From assembly GCA_015064425.1 (NCBI GenBank), contig SVSF01000047.1:1-13224 (forward strand): DNA of 13,224 nt. Direction: 5' to 3'. The notes beneath the pieces are model-generated. The model was not told the origin of the DNA. It ran no database searches and saw nothing but the letters and a program-made list of their open reading frames with translations. The position numbers were made by a program, and so were the translations under genes. This stretch comes from Oscillospiraceae bacterium. GTDB taxonomy: Bacteria; Bacillota_A; Clostridia; Oscillospirales; CAG-272. Each line of letters begins with the position of its first letter. Positions within the stretch are counted from its first letter, which is position 1. Of the stretch, positions 1 through 6,790 are shown in pieces.

Positions 1-705
1 TGTTCCGTCAATATTATGAAAATCGCGGTCTCTCACGTCTCCAAGAGTGTATTTTACTTTCCATTCAGCTTCGAACGCAATGGCATTGATAAGATATGCT
101 ACCGCAGTCGGAGGAATGGTGTCTATAAGCTTACTTATCATTCCGTCGGTCTTATCCGATACCCACTCGTTCATCTCATCGCATGTTTCCCTCGAGAAGT
201 TCTTCCCCATAACGTCGGCATTAAAGCAGGTACTCATAAGTTCCTTGAAGCCCTCGTTAACACGGAAACTGTCGGTATTTTTATACCAGAAGGAATTTGC
301 TGAATTCATTTTAAAACCGTCGCCTTCAGGAAGCTTTGACACGTAGTCATAGAGGTAATTGTTAAGCTCACCCGTTTCCATACCGAGAAGCTCCTCAAGC
401 TCTGTGAGAGTTTCATTTTTTGCGCCGTTTGCAAGCATGGAAAGCGCGATATATACAGACAGTGGGGAGATAAGGGAGTTCCTCTCAGAGGATATGCTTT
501 TTTTGAACATATCAAGCGCAAAATCATTATAGGCATTTTTAAATTCATCATCTGCGCTGCGTGCTTCAAGAGCCGAGATCTTCATAGCAAAGGTCCCGTC
601 ATCAGGTTTTGTTTTTATTGGGTCTTCAATTCCTCTCTCCATACATGAGCACAGAGAAAAAAGCAGTACTGCCGCTAAAAACAGCGAAATAATTTTCTTA
701 AACAT
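1..705 (-). CDS. Lipoprotein serpin (serine protease inhibitor), C-terminus cut off by window edge
   Basis: Reading the minus strand from the ATG at 705 gives 235 residues with no stop before the window edge. Residues 1-20 are a signal peptide (basic start, hydrophobic core LFLAAVLLF) ending in the lipobox-like LCSC with C21 as lipidation site, so the protein should be anchored outside the membrane. The rest matches the serpin N-terminal half: NSLISPLSVYIALSMLANGA at 76-95, SANSFWYKNTDSFRV at 135-149, NEWVSDKTDGMISKLID at 179-195 (family pattern NxWVxxxTxGxI), and YLINAIAFEAEWKVKY at 204-219 (family NAxYFkgxW). Serpins trap serine or cysteine proteases with a reactive-centre loop near the C-terminus, which lies outside the window, so target and inhibitory status cannot be read. 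AAGGAGGA at 713-720 fixes the start. It lies downstream of the aspS terminator, so it is probably its own transcription unit. Confidence 0.93.
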   Translation of the reverse strand, partial: MFKKIISLFLAAVLLFSLCSCMERGIEDPIKTKPDDGTFAMKISALEARSADDEFKNAYNDFALDMFKKSISSERNSLISPLSVYIALSMLANGAKNETLTELEELLGMETGELNNYLYDYVSKLPEGDGFKMNSANSFWYKNTDSFRVNEGFKELMSTCFNADVMGKNFSRETCDEMNEWVSDKTDGMISKLIDTIPPTAVAYLINAIAFEAEWKVKYTLGDVRDRDFHNIDGT

Positions 706-732
706 ACATATGTCCTCCTTTGTATCTGCCAA

Positions 733-760
733 TTAGACGGTGTATCCTTGAATTTGTTCC
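733..760 (-). promoter_or_regulatory. Candidate ECF-sigma-like promoter of the serpin gene
   Basis: On the minus strand GGAACAA (754-760) is followed after 15 bases by GTCTAA (733-738), preceded by C to give CGTC. This resembles the extracytoplasmic-function sigma consensus (GGAAC about -35, GTCTAA or CGTC about -10). A start about 7 bases downstream would leave a leader of roughly 22 bases holding the AAGGAGGA site. It lies just past the aspS terminator, where a serpin promoter is needed, and I see no good sigma-A match there. The match is by eye to a short motif, so it is tentative. Confidence 0.42.
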
Positions 761-768
761 CGAAATAT

Positions 769-798
769 AAAAAAGTTCCGATATTTCGGAACTTTTTT
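769..798 (-). terminator. Intrinsic terminator after aspS
   Basis: A perfect 13-bp inverted repeat (769-781 with 786-798) encloses a 4-base loop. The GC-richer core GTTCCGA/TCGGAAC is flanked by six A and six T, so the minus-strand transcript ends in a U run. It begins 5 bases after the aspS stop and ends the pncB-hisS-aspS operon. Its symmetry would also permit termination of plus-strand transcription. Confidence 0.9.
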
Positions 799-803
799 AT
801 GAT

Positions 804-2600
804 TTATTCGTCTGCTTCCACGTCAGTAACGGCAATAGCCAGTTCCTTAAGAGCTTTTTCTTCTCCGGGAGCGGGACAGTTTGTCATAAGCTCGGAAGCG
901 TTCTGCATCTTGGGGAATGCGATAACGTCTCTTATGTCCTCAAGACCGAGCATAAGGGTAACAAGTCTGTCAAGACCGAAGGCAAGTCCCGCATGAGGAG
1001 GAGTACCGTACTTGAACGCCTCAAGCAAGAAGCCGAACTTAGCATCAGCCTCTTCTTTGGAAAGACCGAGAAGATCGAATATCTTTGACTGGATGTCAGG
1101 CATATGGATACGTACTGAGCCGCCGCCTGCTTCTGTGCCGTTGATAACTATATCGTATGCAAGAGAACGAACCTTCGTAGGATCTGTATCGAGAAGAGGG
1201 AAGTCCTCAGGCATAGGCATCGTAAAGGGATGGTGCATAGCGCAGTATCTCTGTTCTTCTTCATCATACTCGAACATGGGGAATTCTGTTACCCAAAGAA
1301 GCTTGTAGTCGTTTTCCTTTATAAGGCCGAGCTTCTTTGCAACGCTGCAACGGAGTGCTCCGAGAGCGTCAAATACTATCTTATCGGCATCGGCAACGAT
1401 AAGGATAAGGTCGCCGTCTTCGAAACCGAGTTTTGTATATATAGCTTCATTTTCTTCGGCACTTAAGAATTTAGCGTAAGATGAAGAAATTTCACCGCCG
1501 GAATTCTTTGCCCATGCAAGCCCCTTAGCTTTGAAAAGCTTTGCTGTACCGGTAAAGGCGTCGATCTCTTTTCTGGAGAACTGGGCACCGCCCTTAACGT
1601 TGATAGCGCGAACCGATCCGCCGTTTTCAATAGCGCCTGCAAACACTTTAAATTCGGTGTTTTTAACAAGCTCGCTTATGTTGCAGAGTTCCATTCCGAA
1701 TCTGAGGTCGGGCTTGTCGGAACCGAAACGCTCCATAGCTTCCGCGTATGTCATCTTCTGAATGGGGAGGGGAAGGTCTATGCCTTTGAATTTTTTGAAA
1801 AGATCTTTTAAGAAGCCTTCAACGATCTCCATTACCTGTTCCTGCGTTACGAAAGACATTTCAAGGTCGATCTGCGTAAATTCGGGCTGACGGTCAGCTC
1901 TGAGGTCTTCGTCTCTGTAGCAGCGTGCTATCTGGAAATATCTGTCAAATCCCGAAAGCATAAGAAGCTGCTTGTAGATCTGAGGTGACTGGGGAAGCGC
2001 ATAGAACTTACCGTGGTGAACTCGGCTGGGAACGAGATAGTCTCTTGCTCCCTCGGGTGTGGGCTTGATAAGGTTAGGTGTCTCTATGTCAACGAAGCCT
2101 TGTTCTGCAAAATATTCGCGGGCAATGTTGGTTATGACTGAACGTGCCATAATATTTCTCTGCATATCGGGGCGGCGGAGATCCAGATATCTGTGCTTCA
2201 TTCTGAGCTCTGTCTTAACGTCGCTGTCCTCAACTATCTCAAAAGGAGGAGTCTGTGCAACCGAGAGTATTTTAAGCTCTGTTACGGCTACTTCTATCTC
2301 TCCTGTGGGAATGTTCTTGTTTATTGCACCCTCGCCTCTCGAGCGTACGGTTCCTTTTGCGGCAAGAACGTATTCGCCTCTTATAATAAATGCCTTATCA
2401 AATATTTCTTTGTCGGTCTTCTCGTCAAAAGCGAGCTGGATGATACCGGAGCGGTCGCGGAGATCGATGAATATAAGACTTCCCAAGTCTCTTTGACGTT
2501 GTACCCATCCTACAACGCTTACTTCTTTGCCGATATCGGATTTTGTAAGCTCTGCGCAATAATGCGTTCTTCTGTCACTTTGTGTATAAATCTCTGCCAT
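804..2600 (-). CDS. aspS: Aspartyl-tRNA synthetase, bacterial type
   Basis: This class II aminoacyl-tRNA synthetase charges tRNA-Asp with aspartate in the cytoplasm. The 598 residues are the normal bacterial length. An N-terminal anticodon-binding OB fold (about 13-120, with QRQRDLGSLIFIDLRDR at 34-50) is followed by the catalytic core. TPEGARDYLVPSR (181-193), ALPQSPQ, the motif 2 region RCYRDEDLRADRQPEFTQID (226-245), a GAD insertion domain (about 285-420), HHPFTMP (456-462), GGGSVRIH and motif 3 GLAFGLDRLVTLM (538-550) are all present. Leu39 aligns with E. coli Leu30, typical of discriminating enzymes; the second discriminating position (E. coli Asn82) is Ala92 here, so strict specificity cannot be concluded. 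AAGGAG at 2610-2615 supports the ATG. The gene starts 12 bases after hisS ends and is the last gene of the operon. Confidence 0.97.
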   Translation of the reverse strand: MAEIYTQSDRRTHYCAELTKSDIGKEVSVVGWVQRQRDLGSLIFIDLRDRSGIIQLAFDEKTDKEIFDKAFIIRGEYVLAAKGTVRSRGEGAINKNIPTGEIEVAVTELKILSVAQTPPFEIVEDSDVKTELRMKHRYLDLRRPDMQRNIMARSVITNIAREYFAEQGFVDIETPNLIKPTPEGARDYLVPSRVHHGKFYALPQSPQIYKQLLMLSGFDRYFQIARCYRDEDLRADRQPEFTQIDLEMSFVTQEQVMEIVEGFLKDLFKKFKGIDLPLPIQKMTYAEAMERFGSDKPDLRFGMELCNISELVKNTEFKVFAGAIENGGSVRAINVKGGAQFSRKEIDAFTGTAKLFKAKGLAWAKNSGGEISSSYAKFLSAEENEAIYTKLGFEDGDLILIVADADKIVFDALGALRCSVAKKLGLIKENDYKLLWVTEFPMFEYDEEEQRYCAMHHPFTMPMPEDFPLLDTDPTKVRSLAYDIVINGTEAGGGSVRIHMPDIQSKIFDLLGLSKEEADAKFGFLLEAFKYGTPPHAGLAFGLDRLVTLMLGLEDIRDVIAFPKMQNASELMTNCPAPGEEKALKELAIAVTDVEADE

Positions 2601-2612
2601 CTTTTTATCTCC

Positions 2613-3866
2613 TTAAAGAAGTTCCTTTAATTTTTCAATATCATTAAGATCAATTTCTGTTTGAACACCGTCGCACATACGTCTGAGTTGCGCTTTGCCG
2701 CTTTCAGCTTCGCTGTCTCCGATAATGAGCGTGTTTTTTGCGCCTATCTTATCAGAATATTTCATCTGTGCCTTAAGACTTCTTCCCACGATATCGCATT
2801 CAGCAGCGATTCCCGCACGTCTGAGCTCTTCTGCAATAAGGGAAGCTTTGACAGCTGCCGTTTCACCCAAGGGAGCAATGTAAAGGGCGGGAGAATTATC
2901 TGCCTTGATTTTTATGCCCGCTTCCTTCATAGTAAGAATAAGTCTTGTTATTCCGAGGGCAAAGCCTATTGCCGGCATTGCGGGACCGCCGAGTTCCTTT
3001 ACAAGTCCGTCGTATCTTCCGCCGCCGCAGATGGTGCTCTGTGCACCGATATCGTCGCATACGAATTCAAATACGGTTCTTGTGTAGTAGTCAAGACCTC
3101 TTACAACAGACGGATCTATAACGTATTTTATTCCCGCACCGTCAAGAAGTTTTGTGAGAGTGTCCATGTGCTTTTTGCAATCATCGCAGAGGTGCTCCGT
3201 TGTTTTGGGGGCATCCTTTGCAAAGGAACTGCACACGGGGGATTTACAGTCGAGTATTCTCAATGGATTCTTTTCAAGTCTCTCGCGACATGTGTCACAA
3301 AGTTCGTCTTTTCTTTCGCTGAAATAATTGTAAAGAGCCTCTCTGTGTTTGGGTCTGCATTCGGGACATCCGATAGAGTTTATGTGTAATGTGTAGTTGG
3401 AAAGTCCAAGCTCTTGCAGGAAACAGTTTACGAATGAGATTATGTTTGCATCTGCAAAGGGAGATGCGGTACCGAACATTTCTGCGCCGAACTGATAGAA
3501 CTCGCGGCTTCTTCCTGCCTGAGGCTTCTCATATCTGAAGCAGTTTATTATATAAAACAGCTTCAGGGGAAGGGCATCTGAACATTTTCCGTTTTCGATA
3601 ATACTTCTTACCACACATGCAGTACCTTCGGGACGTAGTGTATAGCTTCTGTTATCCCTGTCCGTAAAGGTGTACATTTCTTTCTGTACAACATCTGTGG
3701 TATCACCTACGCCTCTCTGGAAAAGCTCGGTAGCTTCAAAGGTAGGGAAGCGTATCTCTCCGAAGCCGTATCTTTTAGCGACTTCTCTTGCTTTTGCTTC
3801 GATATACTGCCATATGGCAACGTCCTCAGGCAGTATATCGATGGTTCCTCTTGCTTTCTGTATCAT
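2613..3866 (-). CDS. hisS: Histidyl-tRNA synthetase
   Basis: This class II synthetase attaches histidine to tRNA-His; 417 residues is the usual length. Visible signatures are the ATP-site motif TLRPEGTACVVR (76-87), motif 2 region FRYEKPQAGRSREFYQFGAE (110-129), the histidine-binding VVRGLDYYTRTVFE (254-267, with the catalytic arginine at 256) and GGGRYDGLVKELGG (281-294). The anticodon-binding domain occupies about 325-417. The insertion between motifs 2 and 3 carries paired cysteines (C167/C170, C190/C193, C207/C212, C227/C230), a pattern familiar in Firmicute enzymes that may bind zinc. In motif 3 (GFALGITRLIL, 301-311) the usual glutamate before the invariant arginine is Thr307. The start follows a GAGGAA site in the 15-base gap after pncB. 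No T-box leader is present, consistent with expression from the upstream pncB promoter. Confidence 0.97.
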   Translation of the reverse strand: MIQKARGTIDILPEDVAIWQYIEAKAREVAKRYGFGEIRFPTFEATELFQRGVGDTTDVVQKEMYTFTDRDNRSYTLRPEGTACVVRSIIENGKCSDALPLKLFYIINCFRYEKPQAGRSREFYQFGAEMFGTASPFADANIISFVNCFLQELGLSNYTLHINSIGCPECRPKHREALYNYFSERKDELCDTCRERLEKNPLRILDCKSPVCSSFAKDAPKTTEHLCDDCKKHMDTLTKLLDGAGIKYVIDPSVVRGLDYYTRTVFEFVCDDIGAQSTICGGGRYDGLVKELGGPAMPAIGFALGITRLILTMKEAGIKIKADNSPALYIAPLGETAAVKASLIAEELRRAGIAAECDIVGRSLKAQMKYSDKIGAKNTLIIGDSEAESGKAQLRRMCDGVQTEIDLNDIEKLKELL

Positions 3867-3881
3867 ATATATTCCTCACTG

Positions 3882-5333
3882 TTACTGATTTCCGTTTCTT
3901 TGTTTACGTATCAGATCGTTCTTTATATCCCAAAGCTTTTGTGACAAGTCGACATAATAGTTATGGGGATTCTCAAATCTCTTTACCTCGTCCCACTGGA
4001 GATCAAGCTCCTTTTTGCAATAACTGCGTATCTCTTCTGTGGAAGGAGATTCGTAAACACATTTTCCGTTTATAAATATCGGCACAAGGAGATCTCTTAT
4101 ACTGAAGTTTTCAAGTGTCTTGGTCTTCCACGTAAAATCGGGATCAAATATGGTCAGAGGAGCGCTTTCGTCTATTTCCTCGTCATGAACGGTAATAAGA
4201 TCGGCGATCGCCTTACCCGTATCGTTCTCATATATTCTGTAAAGCTTCTTGAAATGGGGATTGGTTATCTTTGCAGCGTTTTCGCTTATCTTTATCTTCG
4301 GTATGACTTTTCCGTCTTCATTCTCAACAGCAACCAGCTTATATACTCCGCCGAAAACGGGATGGCTCTCGGAGGTGATAAGTCTTTCGCCTACTCCGAA
4401 GGCATCTATACAAGCACCCTGCCTGAGGGTGTCTCTTATTATGTGCTCGTCAAGGGAGTTTGAAACGATTATTTTACATTCCGTAAGCCCTGCCTCGTCA
4501 AGCATCTTTCTCACTTTTTTTGTGAGATAGCTTATATCTCCGGAGTCTATTCTTACTCCGCATTTGCTTATACCGTGCTCCTTAAATGCTCTTATGGCAT
4601 TTGGGACGCCGCTTTTCAATACGTTATAAGTATCTATCAAAAGAGTAGCGTTATTGGGATAGATATCACAGTATGCGCTGAAGGCTTCGTACTCGGAGTC
4701 GAACATCTGTACCCAGGAGTGAGCCATGGTTCCCGAAGCAGGCACACCGTATCGAAGATCGGATATGGTACATGCAGAACTTGCACATCCGGCTATATAT
4801 GCCGCTCTTGCTCCGAATATGGCCCCGCTTGCGCCTTGAGCTCTTCTGGAGCCGAACTCGCTTACGGCTCTGCCCTCAGCTGCTCTTACTATTCTGTTTG
4901 CCTTGGTCGCAATAAGGGATTGATGATTTATTGCAAGCAGGAGAAAGGTCTCTATAAACTGCGCTTCGATAGCGGGAGCTCTTACTGTGAGTATCGGCTC
5001 TTTAGGAAATATCACCGTTCCCTCGGGCACCGCCCATATATCTCCCGTAAAACGGAAGTCTTTTAAAAAGTTCAGAAACTCTTCGGAAAATATATTTTTT
5101 TCTCTCAGAAAAACAATATCTTCTTCTGTAAATTTTAAATTTTTTATATAATCAATAACTTGCTCAAGACCGCAGGCTATGGCAAAGCCTCCGTCATCGG
5201 GAACGGTTCTGAAGAACAGATCGAAATACGATATTCTGTCCTTGAGTCCTTTGGAAAAATATCCGTTTCCCATGGTGAGTTCGTAAAAGTCAAAAAGCAT
5301 CGTGTAGTTATCTCTTAAATAACCGTTGTTCAT
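3882..5333 (-). CDS. pncB: Nicotinate phosphoribosyltransferase
   Basis: The enzyme converts nicotinate and PRPP, with ATP stimulation, to nicotinate mononucleotide, the entry step of NAD salvage from niacin. From the ATG at 5333 the product is 483 residues, normal for the family. Visible motifs are DFYELTMGNGYF (15-26), IATKANRIVRAA (141-152), EFGSRRAQG (159-167), GTMAHSWVQMFDSE (201-214, where H205 matches the histidine phosphorylated in characterised enzymes), LLIDTYNVLKSG (231-242), GVRIDSGD (259-266) and AFGVGERLITS (311-321). The frame stays open up to an ATG at 5432 (516 residues), but that would place the start upstream of the promoter at 5379-5407. The extra 33 residues are not family-like, and GGAG lies 10 bases before the ATG at 5333. 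It is first in an operon with hisS and aspS. Confidence 0.95.
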   Translation of the reverse strand: MNNGYLRDNYTMLFDFYELTMGNGYFSKGLKDRISYFDLFFRTVPDDGGFAIACGLEQVIDYIKNLKFTEEDIVFLREKNIFSEEFLNFLKDFRFTGDIWAVPEGTVIFPKEPILTVRAPAIEAQFIETFLLLAINHQSLIATKANRIVRAAEGRAVSEFGSRRAQGASGAIFGARAAYIAGCASSACTISDLRYGVPASGTMAHSWVQMFDSEYEAFSAYCDIYPNNATLLIDTYNVLKSGVPNAIRAFKEHGISKCGVRIDSGDISYLTKKVRKMLDEAGLTECKIIVSNSLDEHIIRDTLRQGACIDAFGVGERLITSESHPVFGGVYKLVAVENEDGKVIPKIKISENAAKITNPHFKKLYRIYENDTGKAIADLITVHDEEIDESAPLTIFDPDFTWKTKTLENFSIRDLLVPIFINGKCVYESPSTEEIRSYCKKELDLQWDEVKRFENPHNYYVDLSQKLWDIKNDLIRKQRNGNQ

Positions 5334-5378
5334 GTGCAAGGGTCTCCAGTTTAATTTACTATATAATATATAATACAT

Positions 5379-5407
5379 ATTGTATAACAAATTTTGAGAT
5401 TTGTAAA
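5379..5407 (-). promoter_or_regulatory. Sigma-A-like promoter of the pncB-hisS-aspS operon
   Basis: On the minus strand TTTACA (5402-5407) and TACAAT (5379-5384) are separated by 17 bases; each box is 5/6 to consensus. The region is very AT-rich. Transcription from here gives a leader of about 40 bases before the ATG at 5333, too short for a T-box or a large riboswitch. Confidence 0.6.
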
Positions 5408-5444
5408 TAGAATACGCAAATCTTTGGCTCATGAGATAAAAAAA

Positions 5445-5468
5445 GATGCCGAAAATTACTTCGGCATC
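5445..5468 (-). terminator. Intrinsic terminator after rpsR
   Basis: A 9-bp stem GATGCCGAA/TTCGGCATC with a 6-base loop has seven A on its left flank (5438-5444), which is a U run on the minus-strand transcript. It lies 17 bases after the rpsR stop, so the rpsF-ssb-rpsR operon ends here without rplI or dnaB, which follow in some other Firmicutes. Confidence 0.9.
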
Positions 5469-5485
5469 CGTTTTACTGATTATTA

Positions 5486-5746
5486 TCAGTCGCTGATGTA
5501 GGGGAGCATAGCGATATGGCGAGCTCTCTTGATAGCAACTGTAAGCTGACGCTGATGCTCAGCACATGTACCTGTGATTCTTCTGGGAAGGATCTTTGCA
5601 CGTTCGCTGATATATTTTCTGAGACGTGCGGTATCTTTATAATCAATGTGTTCTACCTTGTCAACACAGAACTGACAAACCTTTTTTCTCTTGTGGAAAT
5701 TGTTGGGTCTTGCAGGTCTGGACTGAACTTCTCTTTCCTTATCCAT
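5486..5746 (-). CDS. rpsR: 30S ribosomal protein S18
   Basis: S18 binds 16S rRNA as a heterodimer with S6 in the platform of the small subunit. The 86 residues carry the family core: [16 protein letters not shown] (23-38), [20 protein letters not shown] (42-61) and [20 protein letters not shown] (64-83). C24, C27, C61 and H64 form a CxxC...CxxH set like the cysteine-containing, putatively zinc-binding form of S18; zinc binding is inferred. AGGAGG lies 8 bases before the ATG. It is the last gene of the operon, 31 bases after ssb, so that S6 and S18 are made from one message. Confidence 0.97.
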   Translation of the reverse strand: MDKEREVQSRPARPNNFHKRKKVCQFCVDKVEHIDYKDTARLRKYISERAKILPRRITGTCAEHQRQLTVAIKRARHIAMLPYISD

Positions 5747-5777
5747 CGTAAATACCTCCTGTTAGATTTTGTGAGGA

Positions 5778-6245
5778 TCAGAACGGCAAATCGTCGTCGT
5801 TCGGGATCTCTTCGAAATTGGTGGAATCGGCTGTTCCGGAAAATGCCGGTGCGCTATCATGACTTGCGGAAGCAAAGGGATCGGACTGTGACTGTGCTGC
5901 GCCTGCCTTGCTGTCAACGAATGTTGCTTCGTCAACTATTACTTCCGTGGCATAACGCTTCTGACCCTGCTGATCCGTCCAGCTTCTGGACTGGAGGGAA
6001 CCGGTAATGCAGATACTGCTTCCTTTACGGAAATAACGTGTGATGAATTCAGCATTGCTTCTCCATGCAACGATATTTATAAAGTCGGCGTTCTGCTGTG
6101 CCTGCTGATCTCCGTTCCTTGCAAAACGGCGGTCGATGGCGATCGAGAAAGACGTAACGGGTATGCCGTTGGACGTCTGTCTGAGTTCGGGGTCTGCGGT
6201 AAGTCTTCCTCCGAGGATGACTTTGTTGTAATTGAAATTAGCCAT
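5778..6245 (-). CDS. ssb: Single-stranded DNA-binding protein
   Basis: SSB coats single-stranded DNA during replication, repair and recombination, normally as a homotetramer. The 155-residue product has an N-terminal OB fold (about 1-110) with NKVILGGRLTADPELRQT near the start, FINIVAWRSNAEFITRYFRK and GSLQSRSWTDQQGQKRYATE. A low-complexity Ser/Ala/Gln/Asp linker leads to the acidic tip DDDLPF at the C-terminus, the standard docking peptide for replication and repair partners. AGGAGG precedes the ATG by 8 bases. Its place between rpsF and rpsR is the conserved bacterial arrangement and identifies it as the housekeeping copy rather than a plasmid or phage one. Confidence 0.97.
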   Translation of the reverse strand: MANFNYNKVILGGRLTADPELRQTSNGIPVTSFSIAIDRRFARNGDQQAQQNADFINIVAWRSNAEFITRYFRKGSSICITGSLQSRSWTDQQGQKRYATEVIVDEATFVDSKAGAAQSQSDPFASASHDSAPAFSGTADSTNFEEIPNDDDLPF

Positions 6246-6267
6246 GACAAAAACCTCCTAAGACCGA

Positions 6268-6564
6268 TCAGGCATCAAGCTTTACAACGATCGAACGAAG
6301 AATACCTTCGGTGATATTGTAAATTCTTTCAAGCTCTGCAGGGAACTCTGCGGGTGCGTTGAACTTTACGTAGCAGTAATAGCCTTCCGTAAGGTCGTTG
6401 ATGGGGTATGCAAGTCTGCGCTTGCCCCAATCGTTGACTTCAACGATTTCACCGTTAGCAGAGATAAGTTCTGTGAACTTTGTCTTTACCTGCTCTGTCT
6501 TTTCTTCACCTTCATTCAAAGATACGATGAAAATGGTTTCGTACAGTGAGTTAAGCTTATCCAT
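6268..6564 (-). CDS. rpsF: 30S ribosomal protein S6
   Basis: S6 pairs with S18 and binds the central domain of 16S rRNA. The 98 residues show the family features YETIFIVSLNEGEE near the N-terminus, VNDWGKRRLAYPINDLTEGY in the middle (DxWGkRrLAYpI...GyY pattern) and ELERIYNITEGILRSIVVK at the end. AAGGAGG before the ATG is optimal. It is the first gene of the rpsF-ssb-rpsR operon, following a strong promoter and a structured leader that may mediate feedback by the S6:S18 complex. The stop lies 22 bases before the ssb start. Confidence 0.97.
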   Translation of the reverse strand: MDKLNSLYETIFIVSLNEGEEKTEQVKTKFTELISANGEIVEVNDWGKRRLAYPINDLTEGYYCYVKFNAPAEFPAELERIYNITEGILRSIVVKLDA

Positions 6565-6642
6565 TCTTTACACCTCCTTATGGACATAAGACCGCAAATA
6601 TAACAGATTTTTTGCGGCAAGGAGAAAACCGTAGTTTTCAAC
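6565..6642 (-). promoter_or_regulatory. Structured rpsF mRNA leader, candidate S6:S18 autoregulatory element
   Basis: The predicted roughly 78-nt leader holds three hairpins in order. The first is GAAAAC(TACG)GTTTTC at 6624-6639, a perfect 6-bp stem closed by C-UACG-G, a UNCG-type stable tetraloop. The second is CCGCAAA/TTTGCGG at 6592-6617 with a 12-base loop. The third is CTTAT(GTCC)ATAAG at 6577-6590, whose 3' arm overlaps the start of the AAGGAGG site. In many bacteria rpsF leaders bind the S6:S18 dimer through a CCG-containing motif; a CCG is present here (6615-6617 on the plus strand as CGG) but drawn as paired. Structure is seen; the ligand is inferred. Confidence 0.45.
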
Positions 6643-6648
6643 TCAAAT

Positions 6649-6677
6649 ATTATACAATGTGATTCGGCTTTTGTCAA
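6649..6677 (-). promoter_or_regulatory. Consensus sigma-A promoter of the rpsF-ssb-rpsR operon
   Basis: TTGACA (6672-6677) and TATAAT (6649-6654) on the minus strand are exact consensus boxes with the optimal 17-base spacer. Transcription should start near 6642. This is the strongest promoter in the window and suits a ribosomal protein operon. Confidence 0.92.
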
Positions 6678-6725
6678 TACTTACTTAAAATATTATCAAT
6701 ATATTTTTCCCGCTTTTCTCCGCAC

Positions 6726-6755
6726 TTGACAAAAGCAGGAGACGGAGTGTATAAT
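6726..6755 (+). promoter_or_regulatory. Sigma-A promoter for the zinc-ribbon gene (and probably the ABC-F gene)
   Basis: TTGACA (6726-6731) and TATAAT (6750-6755) are exact consensus boxes with an 18-base spacer. The start point would lie near 6762, about 29 bases before the ATG at 6791, with GGGAGG at 6777-6782. It points away from the rpsF promoter about 50 bases away, making this a compact divergent control region. Confidence 0.87.
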
Positions 6756-6790
6756 TTTTACGATACAAAACAAAAAGGGAGGATCTTTTA

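Noticed and set aside
2059..2630. Two overlapping plus-strand open frames antisense to the 5' part of aspS
   Set aside because: They are shadows of the conserved aspS reading frame without initiation signals.
2661..3389. Plus-strand open frame of 242 codons, rich in Cys and Ser, antisense to hisS
   Set aside because: It lies wholly inside the well-supported hisS gene, has no ribosome binding site or known motifs, and its composition is that of a reverse complement of a coding gene.
5334..5432. N-terminal extension of pncB from an upstream in-frame ATG (516 residues)
   Set aside because: The extra residues do not resemble the family, the region contains the best promoter, and the shorter 483-residue form starts with family-typical sequence.
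5516..6007. Plus-strand open frame of 163 codons across rpsR and ssb
   Set aside because: It is antisense to two certain genes and their intergenic gap; there is no plausible start signal or domain.
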